A DNA stretch of 64,000 nt. Source: Afipia massiliensis (GTDB lineage: Bacteria; Pseudomonadota; Alphaproteobacteria; Rhizobiales; Xanthobacteraceae). Each line of letters starts with the position of its first letter. The stretch's first letter is position 1. The stretch is taken from NCBI RefSeq assembly GCF_014203115.1, contig NZ_JACHIJ010000011.1, positions 1 through 64,000 on the forward strand, read 5' to 3'. Positions 8,712 to 17,198 of the stretch are shown here, in pieces. The notes beneath the pieces were generated by a model, which was not told where the DNA came from, did no database searches, and saw only the letters and a list, made by a program, of their open reading frames with translations. The position numbers were made by a program, and so were the translations under genes.

Positions 8712-8915
8712 GTGGCTACGGGCATTGTTAAGTGGTTCAACGGCGCTAAGGGATACGGCTTTATTCAGCCAGACGACGGCAGCAAGGATGTGTTCGTACA
8801 CATCTCGGCGGTCGAGAGGGCAGGACTTTCCAACCTCAGCGAGGGTGCAAAGGTCAGCTACGACGTCGTTCCAAACCGCGGCAAAGAGTCCGCAGAGAAT
8901 TTGCGCATCGGATAA
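8712..8915 (+). CDS. cspA: cold-shock protein, CspA family
   Basis: A 67-residue cold-shock domain (OB fold). It has RNP1-like KGYGFIQPDDG and RNP2-like DVFVHISAVERAG, the aromatic RNA-binding signatures of CspA chaperones. GTG at 8712 is chosen because the upstream in-frame sequence does not look coding and GGAG sits ten bases before it. It is closely similar to the second copy at 39732-39935 and shares its leader segment. Role: single-strand RNA binding and melting of mRNA structure under cold or other stress. Confidence 0.93.
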   Translation: MATGIVKWFNGAKGYGFIQPDDGSKDVFVHISAVERAGLSNLSEGAKVSYDVVPNRGKESAENLRIG

Positions 8916-9115
8916 TCACGGCGAGACTCACAGCCGCCTAAGGACGCGTTCAAAACCGTCCACGGCCTTGTCATCGATATAGCGGGATTTGGTCCGGCGG
9001 AAGAACGACAGGATACTCATGCCGCGCATTCAAGCGCAGGCGAGGACGCGGGTAAATAGTTCTAGATGTGGTTACCGATCGTCGGGGGGAGCTACCGCCT
9101 AGGCCCGGAACGCGA

Positions 9116-9325
9116 TTAGCGATCAGGAAACAGCTTGTCTGTCGCACTATCGAGGCGCGTGTTAGTGCCGCTTGTACTCGCCAAATGTCCAACCAACTCG
9201 CCCGAGAGTCTATAGATATTTGTGCCTCTCAGATTGTAAAGTTTATTTCCCCTCAGATCGTAAACTGAAGAGCCCTTTACCGTCGCGACGGGCTTTCCGC
9301 TGCTATTGAAAATGTTTCCGTCCAT
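9116..9325 (-). CDS. small repeat protein resembling the 4-fold beta flower domain
   Basis: A 69-residue protein built of four short beta repeats, each about 8-11 residues with a glycine turn: GNIFNSSGKPV, GSSVYDLRGNKL, YNLRGTNI, YRLSGELVGHL. This pattern resembles the small 4-fold beta flower domain. No signal peptide or membrane helix. The tail (TSGTNTRLDSATDKLFPDR) is polar. The molecular role of such domains is not established to my knowledge. Confidence 0.65.
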   Translation of the reverse strand: MDGNIFNSSGKPVATVKGSSVYDLRGNKLYNLRGTNIYRLSGELVGHLASTSGTNTRLDSATDKLFPDR

Positions 9326-9486
9326 TGATCTCTCCGCGCGGCGGCTGACAGCCTCGTTGTCTGAGCTTATCGCAGCATGCCGCGATCTGCTAGGTCAGCT
9401 AACTTTACCTACCGGACTCTCCCTCGCCACGAATCGGAATGACGTTCCCCGGCGCATCACGCTCGTCTGAAGAACGGAGTGAACGC

Positions 9487-9630
9487 ATGGTTGGAAAAGC
9501 AGAGACGAAGAGTGCATCGGAACCACGTCATCAGTTGCAAAATGCATGGACGCAAAACGCAACCGCTCAGTGTGCGGGCGAGGGCACCCTATTCCAGCTT
9601 ACGGAGGGCCAGGTACGGTTAGACGGCTAA
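9487..9630 (+). CDS. small hypothetical protein, 47 aa
   Basis: Starts at the ATG at 9487 (MVGKAETKSASEPRHQLQNA), behind ACGGAG with good spacing; the frame is open from 9439. Polar, Gln/Asn-rich, no membrane segment. Its last 32 bases overlap the end of the minus-strand gene at 9599, so the two converge tail to tail. Weak candidate. Confidence 0.35.
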   Translation: MVGKAETKSASEPRHQLQNAWTQNATAQCAGEGTLFQLTEGQVRLDG

Positions 9631-9781
9631 GCGTTTCGACGTGAGCTTCTTCTTCTCTCAGCCGTGATTCAATTAACTTTCTTTCTGACGGGGCTAGATT
9701 GGGCGATTTGAGCAAAAGCTGATAATGGCCAATGATCTTTTGATGGCCCGGAATAAGGAAATCGTCCGCGCTACTAGCCAT
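9599..9781 (-). CDS. small helical protein with an E-R-x-x-I-x-x-R-L-x-E-E-E motif, copy B
   Basis: A 60-residue protein (MASSADDFLIPGHQKIIGHY, then SERKLIESRLREEEAHVETL). Its second half is paralogous to the upstream gene at 9774-10031 (LERNFILKRLSEEEAALAEL). The two overlap by 8 bases, start over stop, so translation is probably coupled. Predicted short amphipathic helices; no known function. Confidence 0.6.
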   Translation of the reverse strand: MASSADDFLIPGHQKIIGHYQLLLKSPNLAPSERKLIESRLREEEAHVETLSRLTVPGPP

Positions 9782-10031
9782 GGCTCCCTTCCCTCAGATC
9801 GAGTTTTGCCCACCCATTGTGGGCTCTTGGTCCAACGTGGAAAGGAAAGGTCTCGTCAGATAGTTCCGCCAAGGCCGCCTCCTCTTCGGACAGCCGCTTC
9901 AAGATGAAGTTGCGTTCCAAATCGGTGAGCTCCGTCTTCAGCAAACGCCGATATCGCCTAATATTGCTGGTACGCGCGCGGATTCGGGCGAGCTTTTCGT
10001 CAATAGCCATCGTCGACACGATATCCTCCAT
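9774..10031 (-). CDS. small helical protein with an E-R-x-x-I-x-x-R-L-x-E-E-E motif, copy A
   Basis: An 85-residue protein: basic N-terminus (ARIRARTSNIRRYRRLLK), then LTDLERNFILKRLSEEEAAL. An AAAGGA element precedes the ATG at 10031; an internal ATG eight codons later is also possible. The downstream gene overlaps its stop codon and repeats the same motif. Both lie downstream of the Hsp20 module in the same direction, with a short gap, so they may be heat-inducible read-through genes. Function unknown. Confidence 0.6.
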   Translation of the reverse strand: MEDIVSTMAIDEKLARIRARTSNIRRYRRLLKTELTDLERNFILKRLSEEEAALAELSDETFPFHVGPRAHNGWAKLDLREGSHG

Positions 10032-10087
10032 TCGTCCTTTCTCGTTGCAGTAAACGGAGCTTCGCGAACGCGAGGCTCCGCTTCCAC

Positions 10088-10426
10088 TTAAAAGCCAACA
10101 GCCGCCGCTGGCTCCTCGAGCATCGGCATACGGAGCGCGGCGCCTCCATGCAGGGGTGGAGGCCCGTTGTCGTCCTCGTCGTCAAGCTGCCGCAAGGCGG
10201 CAAGGATGTCCTTCACAGGCACCGGATTGGCAGAACCTGGAAGTTCGCGAAGCCAAGGATTGTCCCTGACTGCGAACGCATCTGACGCCCATGCAGCAAG
10301 GACGCATCGTTTTTCCATAGGCGAGAGGATCCTGTTCACCAACACCTCGGAGGGGTGGCTAAACATTGCGGCCAAAAGCGAGTTAACATGAATATCCATG
10401 TTCAAGTTGCGCTCAACTGAACTCAT
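10088..10426 (-). CDS. Hsp20-linked protein, 112 aa (paralogue of 18344-18670)
   Basis: A conserved small protein whose partner copy is at 18344-18670. Shared blocks include FSHPSEVL, the SP-x-EKRCVLA-x-WASDAFAVR segment, NPWLR-x-LPGS, KDIL-x-AL-x-x-LDDE and a Pro-rich tail ending AAVGF or EAVGF. Both copies sit next to an Hsp20 gene, here 98 bases downstream of it on the same strand. AGGAG elements precede the ATG. No membrane segment. The linkage suggests an accessory protein of the small heat-shock response; the function is not known to me. Confidence 0.75.
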   Translation of the reverse strand: MSSVERNLNMDIHVNSLLAAMFSHPSEVLVNRILSPMEKRCVLAAWASDAFAVRDNPWLRELPGSANPVPVKDILAALRQLDDEDDNGPPPLHGGAALRMPMLEEPAAAVGF

Positions 10427-10523
10427 GGTCGTTTCTCCTATTTACTCCTTCCTGTTGTTGAATGATGCACGCTTCCGCCGACATCCGTGTCGACGGAAGC
10501 TATGCGGACCGCGAATGGCGGTT

Positions 10524-10973
10524 TTAGGCAGCCTTATGATCGATACGCTGGACGTTGCTTTGTCCATCAATCGCGATTCGACGAGGCTTCATCGCTTCCG
10601 GGATTTCCCTAACCAGTTCGATACGCAGCAGGCCATTATCAAAGGACGCGTTCCGTACCTGTACGTAATCGGCGAGGTTGAACTGCCGGCGGAAGTGGCG
10701 CTCGGAAATCCCCTGATAGAGATACTCGCGCTTCTCGTCCGTCTTGCACCCTTCAACCGTCAGCACATTTTGCTCGGCCGTGACGTTGATCTCATCCGGC
10801 CGGAATCCCGCCAGCGCGACCGATATTTGGTATCGATCCTCGCCCAGCTTTTCGATGTTGTAGTGTGGATAATGAGCCTCCGTCTGCTGCTGTGCAGCAT
10901 CCAAGAGGTCGAAGAGACGGTCGAATCCGACCGAAGACCGCCATAGCGGGGTAACATCAAATGCAGTTCTCAT
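10524..10973 (-). CDS. small heat-shock protein, Hsp20/alpha-crystallin family
   Basis: A 149-residue class A rhizobial-type small heat-shock protein. The N-terminal arm is RTAFDVTPLWRSSVGFDRLF; the alpha-crystallin domain covers about residues 35-130, with the DNGLLRIELVREIPE region carrying the G-x-L signature. An ATPase-independent holdase that binds unfolding proteins in the cytosol. GGAGG at the usual distance selects the ATG at 10973 over one five codons upstream. The leader is a ROSE-type thermosensor. It is about 85 percent identical by eye to the Hsp20 at 18953-19405, so the module was duplicated. Confidence 0.95.
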   Translation of the reverse strand: MRTAFDVTPLWRSSVGFDRLFDLLDAAQQQTEAHYPHYNIEKLGEDRYQISVALAGFRPDEINVTAEQNVLTVEGCKTDEKREYLYQGISERHFRRQFNLADYVQVRNASFDNGLLRIELVREIPEAMKPRRIAIDGQSNVQRIDHKAA

Positions 10974-11078
10974 AGCCAAATCCTCCACTGAGCAAGATGG
11001 TTACAAGCGGGCCGCCGAACACCGTCGGTGCCCGTCTCCACCGGACCCCCAAGGGGCGTCCGGACCGTTGTCGGCAGG
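10974..11078 (-). promoter_or_regulatory. ROSE-type RNA thermometer in front of hsp20, copy 1
   Basis: Read on the complement, the leader contains GGTCCGGACGCCCC, then GGGGGTCCGG, GAGACGGGCACC, and ends CTTGCTCAGTGGAGGATTTG before the start codon. This is the order of ROSE elements: stem-loops I-III, then a final hairpin in which a U-U/C-G-C-U segment covers the GGAGG ribosome site. Heating opens that hairpin. The same architecture is at 18855-18952. Confidence 0.9.
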
Positions 11079-11414
11079 ATAAAAATTAGAAAAACGGCTG
11101 CGGGTTTCAAGCCTCGCTCAAAAAAATTTGGAGAGAATGGGATTGGTTAAAGGGGAGGAAGGCCGCTCGACGAAAATCCCCGCGGTCTGCGATCTGCCTA
11201 AACTGCGCGGCTGGCATTCATAATCTGAAGAAGAAATCGGTCCTCGGGCCGGCCTGAACCTCAGCATACCACTGCGGTGCCCTTCGTGGGCGCTCCTCTC
11301 TAAACTCAGGCCACTATTTCGATCGGAGACGCAGCCCGGGAGACGAAAACCCAAGGCCGCCGGGGTCCCATGCCTCATGTTGTTCGGTTTTGCGGCGGCG
11401 ACGGGTGAGAGCGG
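11079..11414. other. intergenic stretch upstream of the ROSE leader
   Basis: This 336-base stretch should contain the hsp20 promoter (minus strand). A minus-strand frame at 11118-11378 shows no ribosome site or recognisable domain and I do not accept it. Nothing else is seen. Confidence 0.3.
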
Positions 11415-12200
11415 TCAAGGCTTCAGACCCGCTCCCAGCTTCGCCCACGCCTCGGCGTCGAACTTCCGAGCTTCTTCCAAAGCAACATCGAAGGCGGACG
11501 GTTCGGTCTGCTTAAGGGGACCTCGAAATCATCCCTGATCTTGTCATCGGCGTAGAGGGAAGTTGTGTGCCGCTCCTTCCACCGCTGCTCAATTCTGGCG
11601 AAGAAATTTCGAGATTTACTCGTACCTGAGCGGGCTTGCAGCTTTTTCCAAAGCAAGGGCCTTGCTCGCCAAGTGAGTTTGCCAAGCGACGGCACCGCGC
11701 AGCCTGGAACCTCAAGATCTGTGATCTGACGGGATTCCGTTACATCGATTAGGATGTTGACCGCTCCGACGAGCAAGCGGGTCGGCCCGAACAACGGTGT
11801 GGGGAACGGCAAGAAATTTACGCGTGTGCCATCGGGACGTTCGGCTATCGCAGTCATTCCCCGAATTCGTTGCTTCGTCCGAAGAGTCGCCGCCATGGGG
11901 CATTCCGAATGCGGTCGAAAGCTGCCGTCGTCTGCGTATAGCTTCCACGTTACGCACCATTGATCTTTACCGATCGTCGGAGTGCGCTCGGCAAAGCCAC
12001 ACAAGCCGTATTGTAATAGGTGATTGTTCCGCTGACCTCAGTGATAGAGAGGAGCGCTAATGGACTCCAAAGCCGCGAACAAGGCATCGTCGCCGCTTCC
12101 CACGGCATTAACGACGTCGCGCAATACGCAAATTGTTCCAATCGTTTCGCGCAGGATTTGCTTTGGTGCCGTGCGTGCCATGCCAGGGCTGCCCATATGC
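11415..12200 (-). pseudogene. PAS-domain sensor gene, frameshifted remnant
   Basis: Three frames join into one PAS-type protein: ALFAALESISAPLY (frame ending 12038), then TEVSGTITYYNTA (frame 11950), then FAERTPTIGKDQWCVTWKLY and ERPDGTRVNFLPFPTPL with GAVNILIDVTE (frame 11423). The region after about 11720 is less clear; its tail in a further frame reads EPSAFDVALEEARKFDAEAW and stops at 11415. At least three frame changes are needed. The intact protein was probably a PAS/PAC sensor, perhaps a histidine kinase; no kinase domain survives. Confidence 0.65.
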
Positions 12201-12368
12201 CAGCGAAGGCGAATAGTGGGCGCTCGTGGCTTTTGATTGAGGCGGACCAAGTAAGTGCCGGGCGCCGGAGTTCAAGCGGGCGACGAACGGGCCGTCTCGC
12301 GGTCCGATCTTCGTCCCGCCCTTTTTCCTGCGCGGCACCTCTGAATCAGACACGGCGGCATGACTTCA

Positions 12369-12548
12369 TCAGCGAGCAAATCGATCGCGCTCCGCGGCAA
12401 TCCGGCCGCAATCATCGACGGTCGTTCCGCACTGGCGGCAGACAAACTCGGAATTGGTTCTGAGCCACTCGATGGACCTCGCGGTTTTTGTGCCGCAGTT
12501 CGGGCAGGGGACTTCGAGTTCAAGGTATTTCGGGGCTGTAATGAGCAT
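12369..12548 (-). CDS. micro zinc-ribbon protein, 59 aa
   Basis: The reading frame starts MLITAPKYLELEVPCPNCGT and ends AAERDRFAR. Two cysteine knuckles, C15-P-N-C-G and C-R-Q-C-G about 24 residues later, form a classic zinc ribbon, with another Cys in VDDCGR. The spacing and clean frame argue for a real gene. No strong ribosome site is visible. Two membrane micro-genes lie just upstream on the same strand. Possible roles are nucleic-acid or protein binding; unknown. Confidence 0.55.
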   Translation of the reverse strand: MLITAPKYLELEVPCPNCGTKTARSIEWLRTNSEFVCRQCGTTVDDCGRIAAERDRFAR

Positions 12549-12590
12549 TTGGGAAATCCAGATCTATCATCCAGCAGAAAATTTGCTGGA

Positions 12591-12677
12591 TCAGCCAAGT
12601 ACTTTGATGGCAGTGGCGACCAAAATGGTCGCAGCCGCCACGTATCCGTAAACGATAAGACGTCGGTTGAATTCCAT
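12591..12677 (-). CDS. membrane microprotein, 28 aa
   Basis: The frame encodes MEFNRRLIVYGYVAAATILV plus a short tail (ATAIKVLG) and stops. A basic N-terminus followed by one hydrophobic helix predicts an inner-membrane microprotein with the N-terminus in the cytosol. It starts six bases after the stop of the 34-residue frame at 12684-12788. No clear ribosome site; support is composition and tight packing. Confidence 0.4.
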   Translation of the reverse strand: MEFNRRLIVYGYVAAATILVATAIKVLG

Positions 12678-12683
12678 CGTTCG

Positions 12684-12788
12684 TCAACGCAATGCGATGA
12701 ACAGGAACGTCCCAGCGAGCAGCGCGATCCCGAAATAGGAGGCGCTAATGAAGCCGTTGCAAACGCCCCTGAGCTGGGTCGTGGACAT
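12684..12788 (-). CDS. membrane microprotein, 34 aa
   Basis: Starts MSTTQLRGVCNGFISASYFG, continues with a hydrophobic helix (IALLAGTFLFIALR) and stops six bases before the next micro-gene. One membrane span predicted. The three micro-genes at 12369-12788 run in the same direction with 6- and 42-base gaps, like a miniature operon. Function unknown. Confidence 0.4.
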   Translation of the reverse strand: MSTTQLRGVCNGFISASYFGIALLAGTFLFIALR

Positions 12789-13100
12789 AACGCACCCGGT
12801 GTTCTGACTGGATGCGATGATGCTCCGCAATTTATTAAAGATTTAAGAATCGTCCGAGTTCCAATCGCGACCGTTGAGACCGGCGCTTGTCCCCTCAGGT
12901 CACAGGGGGATTTGACGCGTGAAGCATCATCCGAGCCCAACAAGATGTGCCGAAGATACTGAAAACGTGGATTGTTGTTTCTGGTTGGAGCGCATCGAAA
13001 CTGTGCTGAAGGATGGCGCGAAAGAGCAGCGCGTTCAGACGCAATTGCTCGAGCAGATCGCCAACGAGAACATCATCAATCCGCGCCGCCTGCGGGGAAT
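12789..13100. other. intergenic region, no gene accepted
   Basis: Overlapping frames cross this stretch on both strands (12272-12943 minus, 12360-12962 plus) but both read through the micro-genes and have low-complexity composition. A plus frame from 12919 contains a helical piece (LERIETVLKDGAKEQRVQ) that may be a gene fragment. Confidence 0.25.
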
Positions 13101-13285
13101 AAATCAGCCCGGCCGGTCAGGGGCAGATGGGGGCTTCATGACCGGCCGGGCCTAGCCGCCGATATGCAACATGACGGCCTGACCAGCCTACCACCCTTCC
13201 GCGTCTGCAGATAATCAGCCCGGCTGGCGGGACAGTGCGGATGAAAACCAGCCGGCTTAGCCGTCACGAATCGGAAGACGGCGAA
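13101..13285. repeat. two CAGCCCGGC palindromes (second repeat family)
   Basis: Palindrome 1: CCCGGCCGGTCA (13108-13119) pairs perfectly with TGACCGGCCGGG (13139-13150), a 12-bp stem with a 19-base loop. Palindrome 2: CCGGCTGG (13220-13227) with CCAGCCGG (13248-13255), followed by the small hairpin CCGTC...GACGG. Both begin AATCAGCCCGGC. A related element at 29707-29780 has the same CCGTC-ACGAA...GACGGCGAA tail. They look like REP-type dispersed palindromes. Confidence 0.65.
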
Positions 13286-13360
13286 CCCCAAGTCCCGCGC
13301 CGCGAAAGAGGTCGCGGTTCTCTCCGCTAGCTGTGATTGATGATGAAATTACAGTCAGTC

Positions 13361-13440
13361 AATCAACTGCTAAGGAAACTACAGAAATGGAGTCAGTTGG
13401 CTAACTGATAAGGAAAGGTCACAAAGCTTATCAATTGTCG
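13361..13440 (+). repeat. CTGATAAG composite repeat, locus 2
   Basis: A degenerate leading unit (ACAGTCAGTCAATCAACTGC) is followed by a full unit, ATGGAGTCAGTTGGCTAACT and CTGATAAG (13405-13412), and a closing arm CTTATCA (13427-13433). It lies about 290 bases upstream of the exported CHAT gene, which has another copy just downstream. Confidence 0.8.
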
Positions 13441-13732
13441 ATTTGACAGCGAAAAGTGTCTCCCGAATAGGCCGCTGACCTTAAGGGCGTGCAGTAACCA
13501 TGGCCTTCGCGTAAAAGCACGCGAGCATCTTAACCGCAGGCGAACGAGACTAGTGTGGTCGATCAAAATAGATGACGGGTCATAAGCTCGGCGGCGCTTG
13601 ACCTGCTATCGGGCTGTCTCCCACAATGCCAAAAATTTGAATAGTCAAAGGGACAGTTTCATCCCCTCCTAGAATAGCATTTTAGAGCTGAAAAAGCGTT
13701 TATTTATACGGACTTACTTGGAGGCTTTTATG

Positions 13733-16700
13733 AAGCGGTCGGTGGTTCTGTACACTGCTATGTGCGGCGCAGCGATAACGTTCGCGGGTATGAATGCAGC
13801 TTTCGCACTCTCTCTGGAGCAGGCGAGGGAAAGCTGTCGTAACACGGTTGGGCGTCCCATTGTTCAAGCGTGTATGGCTGGCCAGGGAAAAGCTGCGGAC
13901 GCGGAGCAACGTCGCGAAGCGTGTCGAGCGCAAGCTAGCCCTAAGGTGAAGGCTTGCGTGCTCGCCGCGCTAAATACTGCAAATGGCCGTGCGAATGTGC
14001 CAATCGCGCTCCACAAAGACGGAAAGCCTCCTAGCGATAATGTTGCCCCCGGCAATGCGCTCCCCGCCGGCTTCGTAGCGCCGCCTCGGACAATCGCGGA
14101 TATCACAGCGATCCTTGAAAGTGAAAAGCCAGATCCCGCGACCTTAGCGAAGCTTCGAGAGGACGCTGACGACGAACCGGAAAAGAATGCGTCGCAATCG
14201 GATCTCGCAGATTTCTATCTTGACCGTGGGACCGCTCGGGCCCTGCTGGGTCGAAATTATGAGGCTCTGGGCGATGGAGAGAAGGCGCTGGCTGCTGCTC
14301 GGAGTTCAGGCGACGCCTATTTTAGCCAGCGCATTCGAATTTTCATCGGGCAGCAAAAGATGGCACTCGGTGATATTAAAGGAGCGCTGCAGATTAGCCA
14401 ATTTATGGTCAAGGATGCCGATCGACCGGGACAGAAAGGTTATCGATTCCTAGCGCTGCGTTCTTCCGGGCAAATTCTGGTTCAGCTCGGAGATATTTTG
14501 CAGGCTGAGGGATACTTGAGGAGCAGCCTCGCCTTGATCCAGGAGGCGCGGACCAGCGGCCACCCGGGTTGGCGCACAAGCTATTCTCAGAAAGGCCGAA
14601 ACTGGGAAGGAGAGGTTGAATCTCTCCGCGCCACAATCTTCGAAACTCGCGGTCAGTTTCGTGAAGCCGAAGCAGCTTACGCAAAAGCGAGAGAGTGGAA
14701 GCTTGCATCGATTCCTGATTTCAAAAATCAGCAGCACGTGCCTCCAGAGAGTCAATTCAGGTTGGCCGCAGATACCGATCTGCTGAATGTTGCCCGGATG
14801 AAGGCGAAGCAGGGCCGCTTAGCTGAAGCGGAAGTAGATGCACGTAAAGCGTTGCTGGGTCGCCTCAGAGATCAGGGAAAGTTCAATCCGCTGACCACGC
14901 GATTTGTATTAGGTCTCGCTAGCATTCTCGTCGATGAAGGCAGGTATTCCGAAGCTGAGAAACTTACGGTAACGGCACTTGATATTCAGCGGACTTTAAA
15001 GATTGGCGACGACACCCAGTTCAGTGGACAGATACTGTCACAGCTCGGCGCTGTCCTCACCCTGCAGCGGAAGCTGCCGGAAGCGGCCGCGGTTTACGCG
15101 CAGCTCGATAAAGCCATTGAAAAATGGGAGCCCCGCCGCCGCGAAGTCCTGGAGTTAAACGGCTCGCGCATCGATGCGCTGTTCGCTTCTGGGCAAATCG
15201 AGGTTGGTCTTGCTGCTGCGCAAGCATTGTTAAAGCGTGAAATTGCCCGGATAGGCGAAAAGCATTTTGACACAGCATCGGCACGCGGTGTGCTCGCGGT
15301 CGGCTATATGAAGGCAGGCCGGGCTGCGGATGCGGTCCGAGAATTCAAAGTGGCTATTCCGGTGCTGCTTGCCGCCTCTCGGGAGAACTCCGACGATGAC
15401 GATTCAACGGTTGTGGTCGGCCGCAGCGAGCGGCTGAGAGGCATCGTCGAAGCTTACATTCAGCTACTTGCGAGTGCATCTGCTGCGAGCTCCGATGTCG
15501 CGGTAGAAACCTTTAATTTGGCAGATTCTATCCGGAGCCAGTCTGTTCAAAAGGCTCTTTCTGCATCGAGTGCCCGCGCTTCGATCAAGGATCCGGCTCT
15601 TGCTGGACTCGTGCGCAAGGAGCAGGACCTTAGTAAGCAGGTCAACGCACAGCTTGGTCTGCTTACCAATATTCTCTCTTTGCCGTCCGGAGATCGTGAC
15701 GAGAAAAGTGTGAAGGGTGTCAATGCATCGATCGCAAAGTTACGGACAGACCGCGATAACGCATTGCTCGACATCAATAAGCGGTTTCCGTCGTATGCCG
15801 ATCTTGTAGACCCCAAGCCGCCAAGCGTCGATCAGATCAAAGCTACGCTCGCTTCTGGCGAGGCGATGCTATCTTTTTACTTTGGGCGTGACGCGGGTTT
15901 TGTGTGGGCCGTTCCAAAGAATGGTCCTGTAGCTTTTGCCGTCATCCCAATGACTTCCGGCGAGTTGGAATCAAAAGTCCGAAAGCTTCGGGAAGCGCTC
16001 GAACCGCAAGCGGCTATGATTTCGGATATTCCAGCATTCGATCTCAAGTTAGGATACGAGTTATACGCGTCGCTTTTGAAGCCGGTCGAATCCGGATGGA
16101 AACAGTCCAAAAGCTTGATTGTCGTGACAAACGGCGCGCTCGGATTACTACCCTTGTCACTGCTTCCAGTCGCATCTGCCGAAATCAAAGCCGACGACGA
16201 CCCGCTATTCGCGAGCTATCGCAACGTGCCATGGCTTGCGCGAACCCATGCCGTGACGATGGTGCCATCGGCCGCAGCTTTACGCACGCTGCGTCAGTTG
16301 CCGCCTGGCAAACCAAGCCGGAGCGAACTGATTGCCTTTGGCGATCCTTATTTCAGCAAGCTGCAGGAAGTTGAGGCGGCGCAGGCGGATCGCAAAGTCC
16401 AACTGGCCGACGTAGGTGCTGGCGCGGTTACGACCCGAGGATTACCTTTGAAACGGCGCAATAGCCCGAAGCTCGAAGGTGTCGATAGTGCGGAATTGGC
16501 CATGTTGCCGCGGCTGCCGGACACAGCGGAAGAATTGAGGTCAATTGCGTTGGCGTTGCAGGCTGACCCCGCGAAGGTTCTCAATCTCGGAAAGGACGCA
16601 AACGAGAAGACAGTGAAGACTATGGATCTGTCCGGTTTCAAGATACTGGCCTTCGCCACGCATGGGTTGGTGCCCGGTGAGTTGAACGGCTTGACGCAGC

Positions 16701-17134
16701 CCGCTCTCGCACTTTCCGCGCCTGACGTTTCCGGTGCGGAGGGAGATGGCTTGCTCTCAATGGAAGAAATCCTCACTTTGAAGCTGGATGCAGATTGGGT
16801 TGTGTTGTCGGCTTGCAATACCGGTGCGGGAGCAGGTGCGGGGGCGGAGGCTGCATCGGGTCTCGGACGCGCATTCTTTTATGCAGGAACGCGCGCGTTG
16901 CTCGTGACAAATTGGTCGGTGCATTCGCAATCGGCGCGTGAACTCGTGACTGATTTGTTCAAACGGCAGGCGGATGACGTTAAGCTGACACGCGGCGAGG
17001 CATTACAGCAGGCGATGATGGCACTGGCGGACGGTCCTGGATACCTGGGATCCGACGGCAAAACTGAGTTTACTTATGCGCACCCATTATTCTGGGCGCC
17101 CTACAGCATTGTCGGGGATGGCGGGACGAGGTAA
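13733..17134 (+). CDS. exported TPR-CHAT protein (caspase-like peptidase fold)
   Basis: A protein of 1133 residues. Residues 1-26 are a Sec-type signal peptide (MKRSVVLYTAMCGAAITFAG then MNAAFA), so it should act in the periplasm or outside. A Cys-rich segment follows (four Cys between about 35 and 75), then a long TPR superhelix to about residue 560 (FREAEAAYAKAREW; GRLAEAEVDARKALLGR). A coiled linker leads to the C-terminal CHAT domain (about 700-1133). The caspase-like dyad is present: H977 in FATHG and C1028 in LSACNTG. GGAGG supports the start at 13733. It is a single-gene unit, with composite repeats on both sides (13361-13440 and 17199-17292). Most studied CHAT proteases are cytosolic; its target is unknown. 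Confidence 0.9.
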   Translation, partial: KRSVVLYTAMCGAAITFAGMNAAFALSLEQARESCRNTVGRPIVQACMAGQGKAADAEQRREACRAQASPKVKACVLAALNTANGRANVPIALHKDGKPPSDNVAPGNALPAGFVAPPRTIADITAILESEKPDPATLAKLREDADDEPEKNASQSDLADFYLDRGTARALLGRNYEALGDGEKALAAARSSGDAYFSQRIRIFIGQQKMALGDIKGALQISQFMVKDADRPGQKGYRFLALRSSGQILVQLGDILQAEGYLRSSLALIQEARTSGHPGWRTSYSQKGRNWEGEVESLRATIFETRGQFREAEAAYAKAREWKLASIPDFKNQQHVPPESQFRLAADTDLLNVARMKAKQGRLAEAEVDARKALLGRLRDQGKFNPLTTRFVLGLASILVDEGRYSEAEKLTVTALDIQRTLKIGDDTQFSGQILSQLGAVLTLQRKLPEAAAVYAQLDKAIEKWEPRRREVLELNGSRIDALFASGQIEVGLAAAQALLKREIARIGEKHFDTASARGVLAVGYMKAGRAADAVREFKVAIPVLLAASRENSDDDDSTVVVGRSERLRGIVEAYIQLLASASAASSDVAVETFNLADSIRSQSVQKALSASSARASIKDPALAGLVRKEQDLSKQVNAQLGLLTNILSLPSGDRDEKSVKGVNASIAKLRTDRDNALLDINKRFPSYADLVDPKPPSVDQIKATLASGEAMLSFYFGRDAGFVWAVPKNGPVAFAVIPMTSGELESKVRKLREALEPQAAMISDIPAFDLKLGYELYASLLKPVESGWKQSKSLIVVTNGALGLLPLSLLPVASAEIKADDDPLFASYRNVPWLARTHAVTMVPSAAALRTLRQLPPGKPSRSELIAFGDPYFSKLQEVEAAQADRKVQLADVGAGAVTTRGLPLKRRNSPKLEGVDSAELAMLPRLPDTAEELRSIALALQADPAKVLNLGKDANEKTVKTMDLSGFKILAFATHGLVPGELNGLTQPALALSAPDVSGAEGDGLLSMEEILTLKLDADWVVLSACNTGAGAGAGAEAASGLGRAFFYAGTRALLVTNWSVHSQSARELVTDLFKRQADDVKLTRGEALQQAMMALADGPGYLGSDGKTEFTYAHPLFWAPYSIVGDGGTR

Positions 17135-17198
17135 TTCTGATGTTTATGCCGTCACTCATCGCACGTTTAGCAATCCGTCAGCTGGCTCATAGTGAAAC

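Noticed and set aside
12272..12962. Overlapping frames on both strands (223 and 200 codons)
   Set aside because: Low-complexity, mutually exclusive, and they cross three compact micro-genes with better patterns.
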